From contig NC_133771.1 of NCBI RefSeq assembly GCF_003597395.2, positions 60,989,099 through 61,053,098 on the forward strand: a stretch of 64,000 nt of DNA, in the 5' to 3' direction. The position numbers and the translations under genes are program-made. A model generated the notes under the pieces. It was not told the origin of the DNA. It saw only the letters and a program-made list of their open reading frames with translations, and ran no database searches. This document shows positions 46,642 to 58,261 of the stretch, in pieces; positions within the stretch are counted from its first letter, which is position 1, and the number at the start of each line of letters is the position of its first letter. Source of the stretch: Chelonoidis abingdonii. Taxonomy: Eukaryota; Chordata; Testudines; Testudinidae.

Positions 46642-48358
46642 TCATCACAAAATGTGAAATCTCCCCACTATAGGTAGAATGCACCTCTATGCAAAGGGCC
46701 AACACAAAGTAATATGCACCTATAGTGGACTATAGAATGGTGTAAAGACCTTGCACAGGGGTAAATTTCACCCTATGTGTACAACCAAATAAAGGACAGA
46801 ATAAATTGACATAATTTAAGTTTTACAAATTCTCAGGGAACAGAATGTAAAAACTACCAGTAAGATTCTCATGTATAAATACTGAAAACAAATAGGCTCG
46901 ATTCTTTGGAAATATGTAATTTGATTAATTACTTTCAATACTCTTGACTTTCTTCTGTTTGCAAATAACCAAAAACAAAACAAAAAAACACTATCAATCC
47001 CTTCTGTACTAGATACATAACTTAGAACTCTGCACAGCATGACCCTAGTAGCTAGTTATGATAAAGTAAAAGGATTTTTATTAAGCTATCCTCCTTAATC
47101 TAAAAGTATAAATGTGATTAAATTATTCTGCACAGTATGTTCTTTCTAGTCATGGCATATTTTCATCACTCATTGAAAGAAAAATGTTAAGGGTATCTTG
47201 TCTATAAATGAAAGGTTTTTACAAAAAATTCTATATGAGTCCACAGTTATAAATAAACCAAAACCAGAAATAATGACCTTTTTGTCCTGCAGTATTGAAA
47301 ACAGTTGTTAAATTGACATGGTTAAAGGAAACGCCAGCCAGAGTCAATTCCAGAACAGTTTCCTATGCCCTTAGGAATGTAAAATCCATTTAGTCTATGC
47401 AAGTGGAAAATAAGATCATTTTTAACACATGAATTTTAAAGGAAAAGCAAATAAATCTAATTTGCCTAAACAAAATCGTAGTCAAATATCTGATACTTTC
47501 AGTATAATATAATATATTTCTTTTCTAGAAACACAACCTTTAATTTGAAGGGAAGTACACTTTAAATAAAAAGTGGGTTTGAAACTTGAATATAATTCAC
47601 ACTCTCCATCTGCAGAAATAAAGCCAGAGAAGAGCTAGAATTAATATCAGTCTTTAAGAACTTTGGTTTTAGTTGTGTGATATTCCAAAAGACATTCTCC
47701 GACATCACTGTTAACCTATGTTTTCTTGCATGAGTTACCTTTAATTAACTTAAACTTTGTATTTACATAGTTACTTTCATCTTACAGAATATATATGTGT
47801 AGTTTCACTCCTTGCTTAAATACAGCAGTCCCTAGGAAGGCTGATTCTTATACTTATTCTGAATCAGACAAACTACCCAACAGTTTTTGGAGAAGGGAAA
47901 TGAAGACAACTGCAAGGAGAATTCAGGCAATCAGAATGTAAGTGTCCAAGCTGATATTTCACCAGAACACTGGTGTAAACACTATGAGTTTACCTTCATT
48001 TTGTGAAAAATGCCACAAACTTTAAGAGCCATAAATCTCAGTTTTGCTTCTCTTCTGAAAGAGGCGCTTCCAGCAGTGTGTCATCCATAATTTGATGGTA
48101 GGCCATTGGCTCAGTGCTGATTGATGGAGCAAGAATGCCATATACTGAATCCTAAGCATAGCTTCCTGCAGCAGCTAGTTTTTCTCTGAAGATCTCCCAT
48201 CTGAGTACGGGCCGGATATTAACTAGTTTTTCTTGAGATATCACAGTTCGAAGTATGATGGTTATAACTACTTAGATATGTTACCTCTTTCCATTCAGAA
48301 GTTTAAAAAGTGCACCGTTGAGAGGACCAACATTTCAATGACTTATGTAGTAGTAAAT
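46642..48358. other. No gene seen
   Basis: AT-rich. Part of 47250-47420 is balanced in composition and repeat-poor. Nothing is firm. Confidence 0.4.
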
Positions 48359-48370
48359 CTAATTATTAAT

Positions 48371-48633
48371 TGCCGTATCAACTCTAAGAGGCTAATTAAT
48401 TAAAATACCTCATCTTAATTAATTAGCATCTTAGAGTTGGTATGGCAACTTCCATCTTTTCATGTTCTCTATATGTATATATATCTTCTTACTATATATT
48501 CCACTCTATGCATCTGATGAAGTGAGCTGTAGCCCACAAAAGCTTATGCTCAAATAAATTTGTTAGTCTCTAAGGTGCCAAGTACTCCTGTTCTTTTTGC
48601 AGATACAGACTAACATGGCTGCTACTCTGAAAC
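48371..48633 (+). mobile_element. PLE 3' end with inverted 5' piece (copy 3)
   Basis: Flanked by a 12-bp direct repeat with one mismatch, CTAATTATTAAT (48359-48370) and CTAAATATTAAT (48634-48645). The left 35 bases (48372-48406) are an inverted copy of 48412-48446, so the insertion starts with a reversed piece and then reads forward through 3' UTR, hammerhead core and AAATTTGTTAGTCTCTAAGG to GACTAACATGGCTGCTACTC. It is non-coding. It is the same family as 12922-13228. Confidence 0.88.
48514..48551 (+). ncRNA. Decayed hammerhead motif
   Basis: CTGATGA intact (48514-48520), stem II GTGAGC/GCCCAC with one mismatch around TGTA, then AAAA in place of GAAA (48538-48541), stem III GC-TTAT-GC and TC. 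The lost G in the GAAA strand predicts strongly reduced activity. Confidence 0.72.
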
Positions 48634-48645
48634 CTAAATATTAAT

Positions 48646-49564
48646 AAGATTCCAGAGTCTGGACAGAAACGCTTTTACATAACAAGTGTTACTTCTTTAT
48701 AGGAACATTCAGTCCATTACAGCTGAAGCCTGTTAACCAACTAAGTACTCACAAGATGGGTACTTCTCTTTCAAATTTTGAAGGAAACACCAAATAGTAA
48801 CTAACTATGGCTTTCTTAGTACACCTGAGTGACCTACATAGACATTTTATACATTATCTTATTCATAATTTACATAACACTTAGGTAAGTGTAATCATAA
48901 TGCAGTAAGGTGAACTGACTTAATATCTGTTAATACAAACAACAGCATTCCTCCCATACGTACAATGGTTTTAAAATAAAGATTATAAATTAAGGGCCTG
49001 ATGGTGCAACCCTTACACTGTTAGTTCTTAGTCACATGAAAAGGGCTCTGGACACCAGTTTTACTGTAATATAACTGAGATCACAGTATGACACATGTCT
49101 TACGGTATGGTTGAAGAAAGATTAATATTAACATTAGAATTAATGTGCTGCTATTGGAAGGCCCTCTTCTAAAAAAGACACATTGTTTATTTCTGTATTT
49201 ACTATATGTAATTTATACATTGTAAATTAAAGAGTTCTGAGGTTTTCCTTTTGTTTTAAATATTTACAGAGACAACCACAATAGATGCCAAACTTCTGGT
49301 GAACCAGAAACACAAGAATAAAGAAGCTTGTAACAAAGACTGGCTGCAAACAGGGTTGGGTGAGCAGGGCAGCCACCCAGGGTGGAAAGCCATTGGGGTG
49401 AAAAAACGGAGAAGAAAAATTATGAAAAGAAATGGTGAGGGCACAAATATGCTTGCTTACCCCCGGCACTAAAATGTCTAGTTACAGGTCTGACCAAAGG
49501 CAGAAAAAGACTTTGCTATTGGCCTATCTAAAATTGCTAGGTAGAACTGGTCAAATATATGATA
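48646..49564. other. No gene seen
   Basis: AT-rich, short frames only. Confidence 0.4.
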
Positions 49565-49573
49565 ATTTCCAGA

Positions 49574-49690
49574 CTATTAGAGAGACATGGTGGGTAAGGT
49601 AATGTGTTGGACCAAAAGTTGGTCCAATAAAAATATTATATCATTCATCATGTCTCTCTAATATCTTGGGACCAACATGGCTACAACAAC
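49574..49690 (+). mobile_element. PLE pLTR insertion of a second lineage, inverted pair (copy 4)
   Basis: Flanked by a perfect 9-bp direct repeat ATTTCCAGA (49565-49573, 49691-49699). Left part 49574-49615 is reversed, right part 49616-49690 is forward: TTGGTCCAATAAAA, CATGTCTCTCTAATATC and GGGACCAACATGGCTACAAC. The two arms are partly complementary. The same lineage occurs at 63217-63427. The hammerhead part is not included in this truncated copy. Confidence 0.85.
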
Positions 49691-49699
49691 ATTTCCAGA

Positions 49700-51444
49700 A
49701 TATGTTGTTTGGTGAATTTGGCTGCTTTTTGCCCAATAATATATTCAATCAATACTTTTTTGCAGTATAGTTTTAGATATTATTTAATGAGAGGATTGAC
49801 GAAGATGGTGATGTATGCTTACAACTGAAGTGAGAAGAACACAGGTAGATCATTTTAACTGGTGAGATGATTAGATGAGTCAGATTTATGAGACAAACAA
49901 GGCAGGTGAATCACTAACAAGAAAATGCTAGATATTACATGAACTACGCACTTTCAAAACTCTAAAAGGTTTTAGTGCTAAATTTTCAGAGAGTCCTCTA
50001 TCTGAAATCTATTTTTGCACTGACAGTTTTGGCTCCAAACACTGCATAGGCTTACGTTTGCACATGCATAATTTCATTGAAGTCACAGAGGTTTTGGAAT
50101 ACCTCAGCTAAATATAAATCTCTACACAGCACGGGCTTAACTTCATGTGTGTGAGTGCTCCCATTTACTTCATTAAGTGCAAGTGTATGCATGACTGGGG
50201 CCGTAGTGTTTAGGAAAGTGTTTTGCTTTGCCCTGACCATGTTCTGGAATATATCTGAATAATTACTACTGACTGGTCAACTCATTTAGTGTTGATGTTC
50301 TGTCTTTTCAAGCTGTCAACACTGAATTTTAAAACAGAAGCAGATACACAGGGCCTATCACTTAACTGCTGTACAAAATCTGTATTTAATATAAATATTT
50401 AGTGTACTGTCCTTTTAGCTGACAATAGCATTGGCTACTGAGGCATGTAAAGTTAGACGCAAGTGCAGGCATTTGGAGGATCAGGAACTATACGTGGCTC
50501 ATATTTTCATACTCTACTAATTCACCAGAGAAACTACAAACACTTTGTAATTATTTTGTTTTCTCAAAAATCAAACTGTTTCCAATCATTGTGCTTGGCA
50601 AGTTTTCTGTCTTTGGGAATTATTTTTGGCATCTCAAGATTTTTCAGTGTTAGAGATTAAGTAACTCTGTATTCACATTTCAGGAGGACGGCTTGAAGGT
50701 TTTTGCATATTGGTAAAAAGATGCTGGCATGGAAACATTTTGCACATGTACTATTTAAGAAGCCACAAATTAGATGATTTGTATCTGGTAGTTAATTGCC
50801 AAGGTTTCAGAAGGAAATCGGGCAAAGGATTTTGGAAGAACTTTAAGTTGTTTATTATAAAATGACTAAATAGATTAGTGCACATTATTCCCACAGGGAT
50901 TGCAAAAATGCTGCAGGAAACTTACTGAAAAAATGTTAGGGCAGATCCACCCCCTCTCGAAGTCAATGGGAACTTTGCCATTAGCTTCACTGGGAGCAGG
51001 TTTGTGTCTATATTCAGCAAGTTTAATCAGGAAAGAGACAAAGCAAAAAAAAGGAATTATTTTATACTTCAAGTTAAAGTTAGCTTTGATCATAAAAGTT
51101 CACAGAACATAGACATGTAAGATAGGTCCTGTGGTTGTGTTCATTTGGCAAGCCTGGAACAAAAAAGGTGTACTGAGTAACAGGCAAGTGTAGCATGCAG
51201 GGATTTCATTACATGGTACTTGTAAGTAGTGGCTATTTGAACTGGAGTCCATGTCTAGTGAAGATGAGCAAATATTTTTGTGTCAAAATGAAGTTTAAAA
51301 CCTCACGTGTGAAGTAAAGCAATTATCTTTATCTTATGGGCTTCTATGGTACCCATCCCTGTGTATTTAACTTAACTTTATAAGGTTTCTGTTTTCTGAA
51401 CAAGCTGTTTGACTCATCTTCAAAAGTTCAACAGTTGCTCATAT
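49700..51444. other. No gene seen
   Basis: AT-rich. A palindromic-family trace with GAAGTCAATGGGAA lies at about 50940-51005. Confidence 0.4.
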
Positions 51445-51449
51445 AGTGT

Positions 51450-52315
51450 TGTCACAGGGTGCCCTCCAGCGGCCAACCACAATGCAACAGGTGTGTCCTG
51501 CCTCACTTACCTGAGAGCCAACCAAGTTGCCCATCCATTCCATCACAGGCCAGACCAACAGCCATGTCATCCACCCAAAAAGGAATTATGTCCCTCTTAG
51601 ATTTTGTCTACAAAGCAAAGAAAAAGCTGTGGCTGTCCTGTGCCAGCTAACTCAGGCTGGAGGCTCACTGCTGTGTAGACTTCCAGTCTCGGGCAGGAGC
51701 CCAGGCTCTGGGACCTGTGGGGAAGTAAGAGGTAACAACCTCTTTCCATGAATCCTGTCCCCTTCTTCCTGGGCTACCACATCACTGGCCATTCTCCAAG
51801 CTTCTTACAATGCTTCTGCTGTAACTTTCACCTCAGGTCTTCTGCAAGTGGGCTCCCAGTAACATCCCGCTTCCCAGGCCTCCCATAACTGTGAGTCCTA
51901 CCTCAGCTGAGCTCCTCCAGAATCACCCTTTTTTTCTGTGTTCAGCCTGCCCCAGGCTGAGCTAGATTTTGCCCTTTTTCTAGGAGTTGCCACGCAAGTC
52001 TTCACTTGATAGAGTTCCCCAGCTCTAGCCAGTGCTGCCCTTTCCTATTCCACCTCTAGCTGTTTCTCTAAACCAGCTCAGCCCTCCAGCAGCTCCCAAC
52101 TCCTGCTCTCTCTCTCAGAAGGGTGTCAGGAGACTCATGCAGCTCTTCCAAATGAACTCCCACCAGTGCCTTCCTCCTTCTGCTGATGCCTCCTGTTCTT
52201 CCTCCCCCTGAACTTCTCCCAATTTTTTTTTATAGAGACCACATTCGAAGGCAGCTAATGCATTACAGCTGAATTGGACCAACTCTCTTTTAAAGGGGCA
52301 AGTCACTTTGTGACA
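51450..52315. mobile_element. Solo LTR, third family
   Basis: It begins TGTCACAGGGTGCCC and ends GTCACTTTGTGACA, giving TGTCAC/GTGACA terminal inverted repeats, with a 5-bp duplication AGTGT/AATGT (51445-51449, 52316-52320; 4 of 5). It is 866 bp, GC-richer than its surroundings, and has no internal coding region. It is distinct in sequence from the TGTCA/TGACA family at 45753. Open frames of 60-80 codons within it have no domain. Confidence 0.8.
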
Positions 52316-52320
52316 AATGT

Positions 52321-53739
52321 ATATATTTGCACATCCGTTCTTTGATAGAAAATACAAGATAAAGGATTGTGATCATGTTAGGCACGCCAGGGCTCATGTA
52401 GTAGAGAAGACTGCTGAATTTTGATGGGGAATGTGCCATTAAAACTAAGCATTTTCCCTTTTGTATTAAATGAAACAAAATATTTGTTCTAGTCTTTGAA
52501 GTCAGTACTATATTCACTATTTTATAAAATCATTTAGAAGCACAAAAATGTTTCCAACTTCTTAATTTTTCTTCATCTATTGAACATCTACATGCTTGTT
52601 TCCTATAGCTTATGAAAGCATTTTTTTTCTTTTCTTTTTTAAAATATACAGGATTGGTACATTTGACATGAACTCCTCTCCCCAATCATCACTGTGCAGT
52701 GAGTGATGCAGAGGGCAATGTGTTAAGAGGTTAAGAATTATTTGCTTCAAAGATAGCTCATTGCACATGGATTTCTTAGTGTACATCAGCTAATGCTTAA
52801 TATCCAAGGTTTCCTAGAAATCATAGTTGCGAGATATGATATTAATACATTGTCTCAGAATACCTATAAAATCCCAGTAACTCATTTTAAAATAATATTT
52901 ATTACACTTTCTGTAAATGAGTATATAGAACCATTACGTTTTTTTTAATGTGGATCTATATGGTTTATAACATGAAATTTCAAGTCACATCAAATGGATC
53001 TTTGCCCTTATTATTTTTACTGGACTGTTTACATGCTGACCTGAGAATGATTTTTTATGTTCTGACATTTGGTCATTGTGAAGGAGATTGGTTTTGCTGT
53101 TAATCTCCAGAGACCAAATTCTGTCCTCAGTTACATATGTGCAATTTTCATTCACTGAAGTGGAAGATATACTTTAGGGCAGAATATGACTCCATGTATT
53201 TCAACCAAGGCTATGAAATAGGTTGCTTTTCCTATATAATGTTTCATTTATTTGAATTGTACTTGAATTATTATTATATATATTGAATAATACTCTGTAT
53301 TACAAAACTTAATAAAAAGGCTTTTGTAGTACGGAAAAATTGCTATCAAGCAAACTGGAAAGCTCTCCACTAGTTCTGTGTGGTCTCCAAAGAACCTGTT
53401 TGGCTTTGCCACTGGGAAATTCCTCCTGGAACACTGGTGTTCACCATCTGCAAGAAAGACTTCTTTCTATTTTGACTCATGGTCCCAGCCTCCTCAGCTC
53501 TCCTCTCCCTTCTCTCAGGACCTAAAGTTCCTAGCTGTCTATAGCCCCTTAAGAATGTTGCAGATGAACTGCTGCTGGATTGTACCTAAACAAGTTACAT
53601 TATTTATTTATGTGATATATTTCAATTTCTACTTTTATGCAACAAAAGAGCCCCCACTACATGGCATCTAGTCCTTGGCCTTCTGTTGGTTGTGTGGCTG
53701 GTTAGGTTAATCCTCTTTTATAACTCTTGGGATTGTTAC
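52321..53739. other. No gene seen
   Basis: AT-rich. A palindromic-family trace (GACCAAATTCTGTCCTC ... GGGCAGAATATGACT) is at about 53112-53195. A 97-codon frame at 53378-53671 has no recognisable domain. Confidence 0.4.
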
Positions 53740-54600
53740 ATAGAAGGGCAATAGTGAACCAGAAACTTTACTACACAGACAAGAGTAAATCTTATTGTAA
53801 CCTGTACACCTTCCAGCTCTCATCTCCTGTTTGGTCTTTCAGCTTCTCCCTCCACTGAGTTTGTCTCCCTGTGGGCAACACAACTCATATCAGTCTGTGC
53901 ATCTTGTCCAAGAATGAAGGGTGGTTCCAGGAACTCTTTTCCCTTAAGCACATTAGAGCCTAATAAGGTTTTCTTCCACTTGGGGATGTATGTGTCAAAT
54001 TAGGCACCCAATGGTAAACTTAATAAAAACAAGAGTTAATAAAATAGAGAAAATAGGATCAAAACAAAATTAATGGTTTGCTTAACATACGTGGATTTGC
54101 ATTTCTCATATTCAAAACTAGATATGGGCTTTTTCAGCTTAGTTATCAGCTGACATCTCTTGAAAACAATCCTTTCTTTGACCCCTGTTGTCAAGCTGAC
54201 ACCTTCCTTTGCTATATCAGCTCTTCTTTGCTGTCCAGAGCTCTTCCTGTTGTCTCCAGGACCCACTTCTGAAGTCCATGCATCTGGGTCAGCGTGCAAG
54301 GCTAGATATACCTTCCCTGATCCAGGGCAGCTACCCCTCCTCTCCAGACCAGTTTTCTCCAGTTACCTATACACCCAATAGAGATTGGGGACCTGAATTC
54401 ACTAGGCTCTGGACCACTGAGGAAAAGTAAGCCCTCAATGATGCTTAATGGCTATCATTTCAAGGGTTAACAGCCTACCTCAGATATCTTCTTTTCCAGA
54501 TCAGGTTGTCTGGTTATCTATATTTGGTCAGGCCTCTTGTTAAACCCTTTCAAGAACTTTTTTCTCTTGCCAAAAATATGAATTACAAACAGGTCCCCCT
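53740..54600. repeat. Probable LTR-like interspersed repeat
   Basis: The style (CT-rich blocks, TAATAAAAACAAGAGTTAAT segment, GGTCAGGCCTCTTG near the end) resembles LTR repeats I associate with turtles. There is no second copy here and the ends are unclear, so this is tentative. Confidence 0.35.
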
Positions 54601-54799
54601 ACCCCATCATCACATTGATCAGTTGAAAAGATAGTTCTAAAATAGTATGATATATTCATTTCCGTATTTGAACAAAACCCTCACAATTTCAGAATTTACA
54701 ATCATGAGTAGAGGCTTAGTATTCCTTTCTTGTTCTACACTGTGTCAAGCATACCACTGATGATCTACAAATAGTTGACCATTTGTGATTACCAATTTA

Positions 54800-55005
54800 T
54801 TCAAACACACCTGTGTCTGTTGTTCTCCTGTCTCCTCACCTTTGTCTCTTTATTCAACTGTTGTGTATTATGTATAGCCTAGACTGGGATCTTTTTAAGG
54901 CAGGGATTATTCTCAGATTAGCTGTTTTTACAGTGCTGAACAAAATGGCTCCCCAGGTATTACTGTAACAATTAAAAACTATGTATTATTATTATTAATA
55001 ATATT
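54800..55005 (+). repeat. Old LINE 3' tail with trinucleotide end
   Basis: GTCTCCTCACCTTTGTCTC, then GACTGGGATC ... AAGGCAGGGATTATTC, TACAGTGCTGAACAAAATGG and a TATTATTATTATTAATAAT tail. The block order is that of 11945-12095 and 30850-30940. Confidence 0.55.
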
Positions 55006-55553
55006 ATTGTATTCATTTAAATTAAAAGCAAATAATTTAATTAAAATTTCAACTATTAGACAAGGCCCCAGGTATGCCATGGTAATCTTAATTTATACTG
55101 TGTATTCTTTAGCATTGCAATGCACCAAAGTAGAGATTCTGCAGTAGTTTCAGAATTTTTTTTAAATGGCATTTTGATTGACTTAAACATGAAAAAATGC
55201 AATGATTATGGTAGCCACTGTGCTCTATGAATTGAAATTGATTTTATTTTATACTGCCATTCAAAATGCTGCATAATACTGTTCTGAAACCATAAGGTAC
55301 ACAGGGACATAATGTCTTCCTCCCCATGCTCACACGGCAGTAAATCTACTTAATGCTTTGACATCTGGAGACAGTTATTCAGTATGCTTATACTATTCAT
55401 ATTTGAAAGGCAGAGAAAGATAAGGAGCAGGTGGTTTGGACTTCATGCCACACCATCTTTTTAGTAGCCCTAAGTGAAGAGCATATATCCCTTTAGACTT
55501 AATTTATTTAAAACACCACTGATATTTTAATATGTTGTGCAAGTTAACTATTT

Positions 55554-55642
55554 AGTGCCAGATTCTCAGCTTTTATAAATCTGCATAATTCACTGACTTC
55601 AATGGAGCTACACCAATGTATTCCTGCTGAGAATTGGTCCCT
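55554..55642. repeat. Short palindromic repeat (hairpin) family
   Basis: The arms AGTGCCAGATTCTCAGC (55554-55570) and GCTGAGAATTGGTCCCT (55626-55642) are inverted copies with few mismatches; the centre holds ACTGACTTCAATGG. This is the clearest member of a dispersed, degenerate family in the window. It lies 5 bp left of the target duplication of the PLE at 55662. Confidence 0.6.
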
Positions 55643-55709
55643 AAATCTCATGTATCTGATAAAAGCAGCAGAGAATCCTGTGGCACCTTATAGACTAACA
55701 GACGTTTTG

Positions 55710-55747
55710 GAGCGTGAGCTTTCGTGGGTGAATACCCACTTTGTCAG
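55710..55747 (-). ncRNA. Hammerhead motif, best preserved stem II
   Basis: Minus strand: CTGACAA (55741-55747; consensus CUGANGA, one core base changed, likely CpG decay), perfect 6-bp stem II GTGGGT/ACCCAC, GAAA (55720-55723), stem III GC-TCAC-GC and TC. One base separates it from the canonical core. Confidence 0.78.
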
Positions 55748-55949
55748 ATGCAGGTAGTGGAAATTTCCAGGGGTAGGTATATATATGCTAGCAAGCAAGC
55801 TAGAGATAACGAGGTTAGTTCAATCAGGGAGATGGGGCCCTGTTTACCATTAGAGGTGTGAAAACAAGGGAGGAGAAACTGTTTTTTAATTGAAAAGCCA
55901 TTCACATCTTTGTTGTGTCAGAGCTGATGCGTGTCAAATTTGCCAGATG

Positions 55950-57900
55950 AAACTGAACGTCAGGCAGTGTTGCTGTTGAAGTTGGTCCTGATTTTTTTGC
56001 TGCAGGTATGGCCCCTTAAGGTCTCTATAGTGGCCAGGAGGTTGAAGTGCTTTCCTACAGGTTTTTGTATATTGCATTCTGATATCTGATTTGTGTCCAT
56101 TTATCTTTTCGCATAGTGACTGTCAGTTTGGCCGATGTACATAGCAGAGGGCATTGCTGGCATATGATCGGCGTATATCTACATTGCGTGGACGTGCAGG
56201 TGAAATGAACCAGTTGAGTATGGCTGATCTGGTTAGGTCCGTGATGATCATTGTCCAGGATGGTTGTAGACCCCTGATTGATGCGTTGGAGGGTTTTAGC
56301 TGGGGCTGTATGTGATGGCCGGTGGAGTCCTGTTGGTTTCTTCTTGGTTGTCTTGAGCACTAGGAAGGCTTCTTGGCGTACACGTCTGCTTGTTGATTCT
56401 GTTTTCTAATTTCCTCGTGGAACGGGTATTGTAGTTTGAGAATGCTTGGTGATTTTGTAGTGTGTTGGTCTCTGTCTGAGGGGTAGAGCAGATGCGTTGA
56501 CTCAGTGCTTGGCGTAGACAATGGATCGGTGTGATGTTGCCCCGATGGAAGCTGGAGGCATGAAGGTAGCATAGCGGTCGTAGATCGATATAGGGTGGTG
56601 TTAATGTGACCATCACTTATTGCACCGTGTGGTCTAAGAAAGGGACCTCCCGTTGTAGAGTTGGTCCAGGCTGGGTTGATAGGTGGGGTGGAAGTTCTTA
56701 AATTGGTGGAATTTTCTAGAGGTCTCGGGCTTCGCATGGGTGCGCAGGGATGAAGATGTCATCAATGTAGCTAGGTAAGAGAAGGGATGCAGTGGTAGTG
56801 GACGAGAGCTGAAGAAGTGTTGTTCCAGGTCACCCGCAAAAATATTGGTGTATTGTGGGGCCAGGGGTGCCCATAGCATGTGCCACTGATTCTGGAGATA
56901 TATATTAGTGCATCAAACTTGAAATAGTTGTTGTAGTATAAAGGCACAGCGTCAAGCAGCCGAAGCGTGGCCTGTGGCATCACAGGGATACTGTTTTCCT
57001 ACAGCTGTGTACCCATCTGGTGTGGTGGTTGTTTAGACGAGCCCTACACTCCATGGGTGCTAGGATGGTGTTTTCTGGTGAGGTGATCCAATGACATTGG
57101 TGGTTTTCCATCAAAATCAGTGGTCGTCAGGAGATACTGGGATACTGGTGGCATAAGGTCTGAAGTAGAGGCCACATATCCAGACAGTCCTTCAGTGAGA
57201 GTGCCAGATGCGCCGAGTGATGGGGCGGGTCGGCAGGATTTCGGGTTTGTGGAACTTGGGTAGTAGAGGTTAGAATAAACCCTGGTCGTGCTCTAAGGGT
57301 ATGCTGACTTGTTTCCGGTGTTAGTGTAGGGAGTGTCCTGAGTAGATGTTGCATTCTTACTGTTATCCTCAGTGGGATCTGAGGAAGTGGCCTGTAGAAT
57401 TTGTATTGGAGAATGTCTGCGGGCCTCCTTTTGGTAGTCAACCTGTTCATGATGACAACAGCACCTCCTTATGAGGATCAGCTCGTGGTGATGAATAATG
57501 GTCGGTGGTTCTGAGGCGTGGATGGCATTGTGTTTCTGCACTGACTTAGGTCATTGAGGCAAGCGGGTGTTGTTTTTCCACGATTTCTTGCCTGTGCCGT
57601 CCTGCGGAAGCATTCATGTTATAGAGTCCAGGACGTGTGCGATTTCGACCCTCGAGGTAGAGTCCACTGGAGTTCTTCTCTTGTGCTGTTGGTGGGAGGG
57701 TACTGGATCAGTGCATGTTCAGTTTTGGTCCTGAGAGTATCTTTGAGTCGTAGATGGCGAAAGTAGGCCTTCCAGATCGGCCACAGAACATATATCATGT
57801 TGGTGGGGGTGGCAGGGCAGAAAGAGAGTCTCCGAGATAGGACAGACTTTTTCTTCCGGGGCGATGTGCTGTAGTGGATAGATTGACGATATGCTGGGTG
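55950..57900 (-). pseudogene. PLE reverse transcriptase / GIY-YIG endonuclease, broken
   Basis: Reading right to left. N-terminal linker at 57540-57900 (for example LSRRLSFCPATPTNM). A fingers segment at 57127-57450 includes GAVVIMNRLTTKRRPADI and 'ARPGFILTSTTQVPQTRNP' in the place of the PLE 'LPKIHKPGNP' block. The palm contains APLAPQYTNIFAGDLEQHF, and the catalytic box YIDDIF is at 56752-56769 in a frame shifted against its neighbours. Then comes 'KFHQFKNFHPTYQPSLDQL'. The endonuclease motif YIGQT is at 56125-56139, followed by a stop inside the nuclease. The frame changes at least five times, so no protein can be made. The reaction of the intact family is nicking of target DNA and target-primed reverse transcription. 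Seven short open frames here are pieces of this one gene. Confidence 0.88.
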
Positions 57901-57944
57901 AGTTAGGGTACTATGTTGTGTCCCCAGTGGCAGGTAGAAGGAAT

Positions 57945-58107
57945 GTCTGGATACGTGGACTGAAGGACTGTCTGGATATGTGGACTCTCTACTCAGACCC
58001 TATGCCACCAGCACTCCCAGCTATTTCCGTGACACCACTGATTTCCTGAGGAAACTACAATGCATTGGTCACCTCCCACAAAACACCATCCTAGCCACCA
58101 TGGATGT
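57945..58107 (+). pseudogene. PLE reverse transcriptase piece in opposite orientation
   Basis: The plus strand reads PYATSTPSYFRDTTDFLRKL and then LPQNTILATMDVD before a stop that falls in the joined 3' terminal sequence. This is the PLE segment before the first catalytic Asp (T-x-D-V). The same segment, diverged, is present on the minus strand at about 57050-57190, so this part is represented twice in opposite orientations. Confidence 0.88.
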
Positions 58108-58261
58108 AGACTAACACGGCTACCCCTCTGATTCATGTATCTGATAGTACTTTCAAGATAACAATATAGTCAACTGAAGAGGAATGCCTTTTCCTCAGGT
58201 TCACTCAGAAAACTGTTTGGTTTTCAATTAGCCACATTCTTTTCTCATGTAGTACAGTAGA

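Larger units (their letters stand above)
55648..58146 (+). mobile_element. Penelope-like element, largest copy, mostly inverted (copy 5)
   Basis: A perfect 14-bp direct repeat TCATGTATCTGATA (55648-55661, 58133-58146) encloses a 2471-bp insertion. From 55662 to about 57940 the element reads on the minus strand: near the left end the pLTR with hammerhead, then 3' UTR, GIY-YIG nuclease, reverse transcriptase and N-terminal region toward the right. From about 57940 it flips to the plus strand with a reverse transcriptase piece (to about 58106) joined directly to the 3' terminal GACTAACACGGCTACCCC. The direct repeat across both orientations shows a single insertion event followed by decay. The right end is the genuine 3' terminus. 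Confidence 0.9.
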
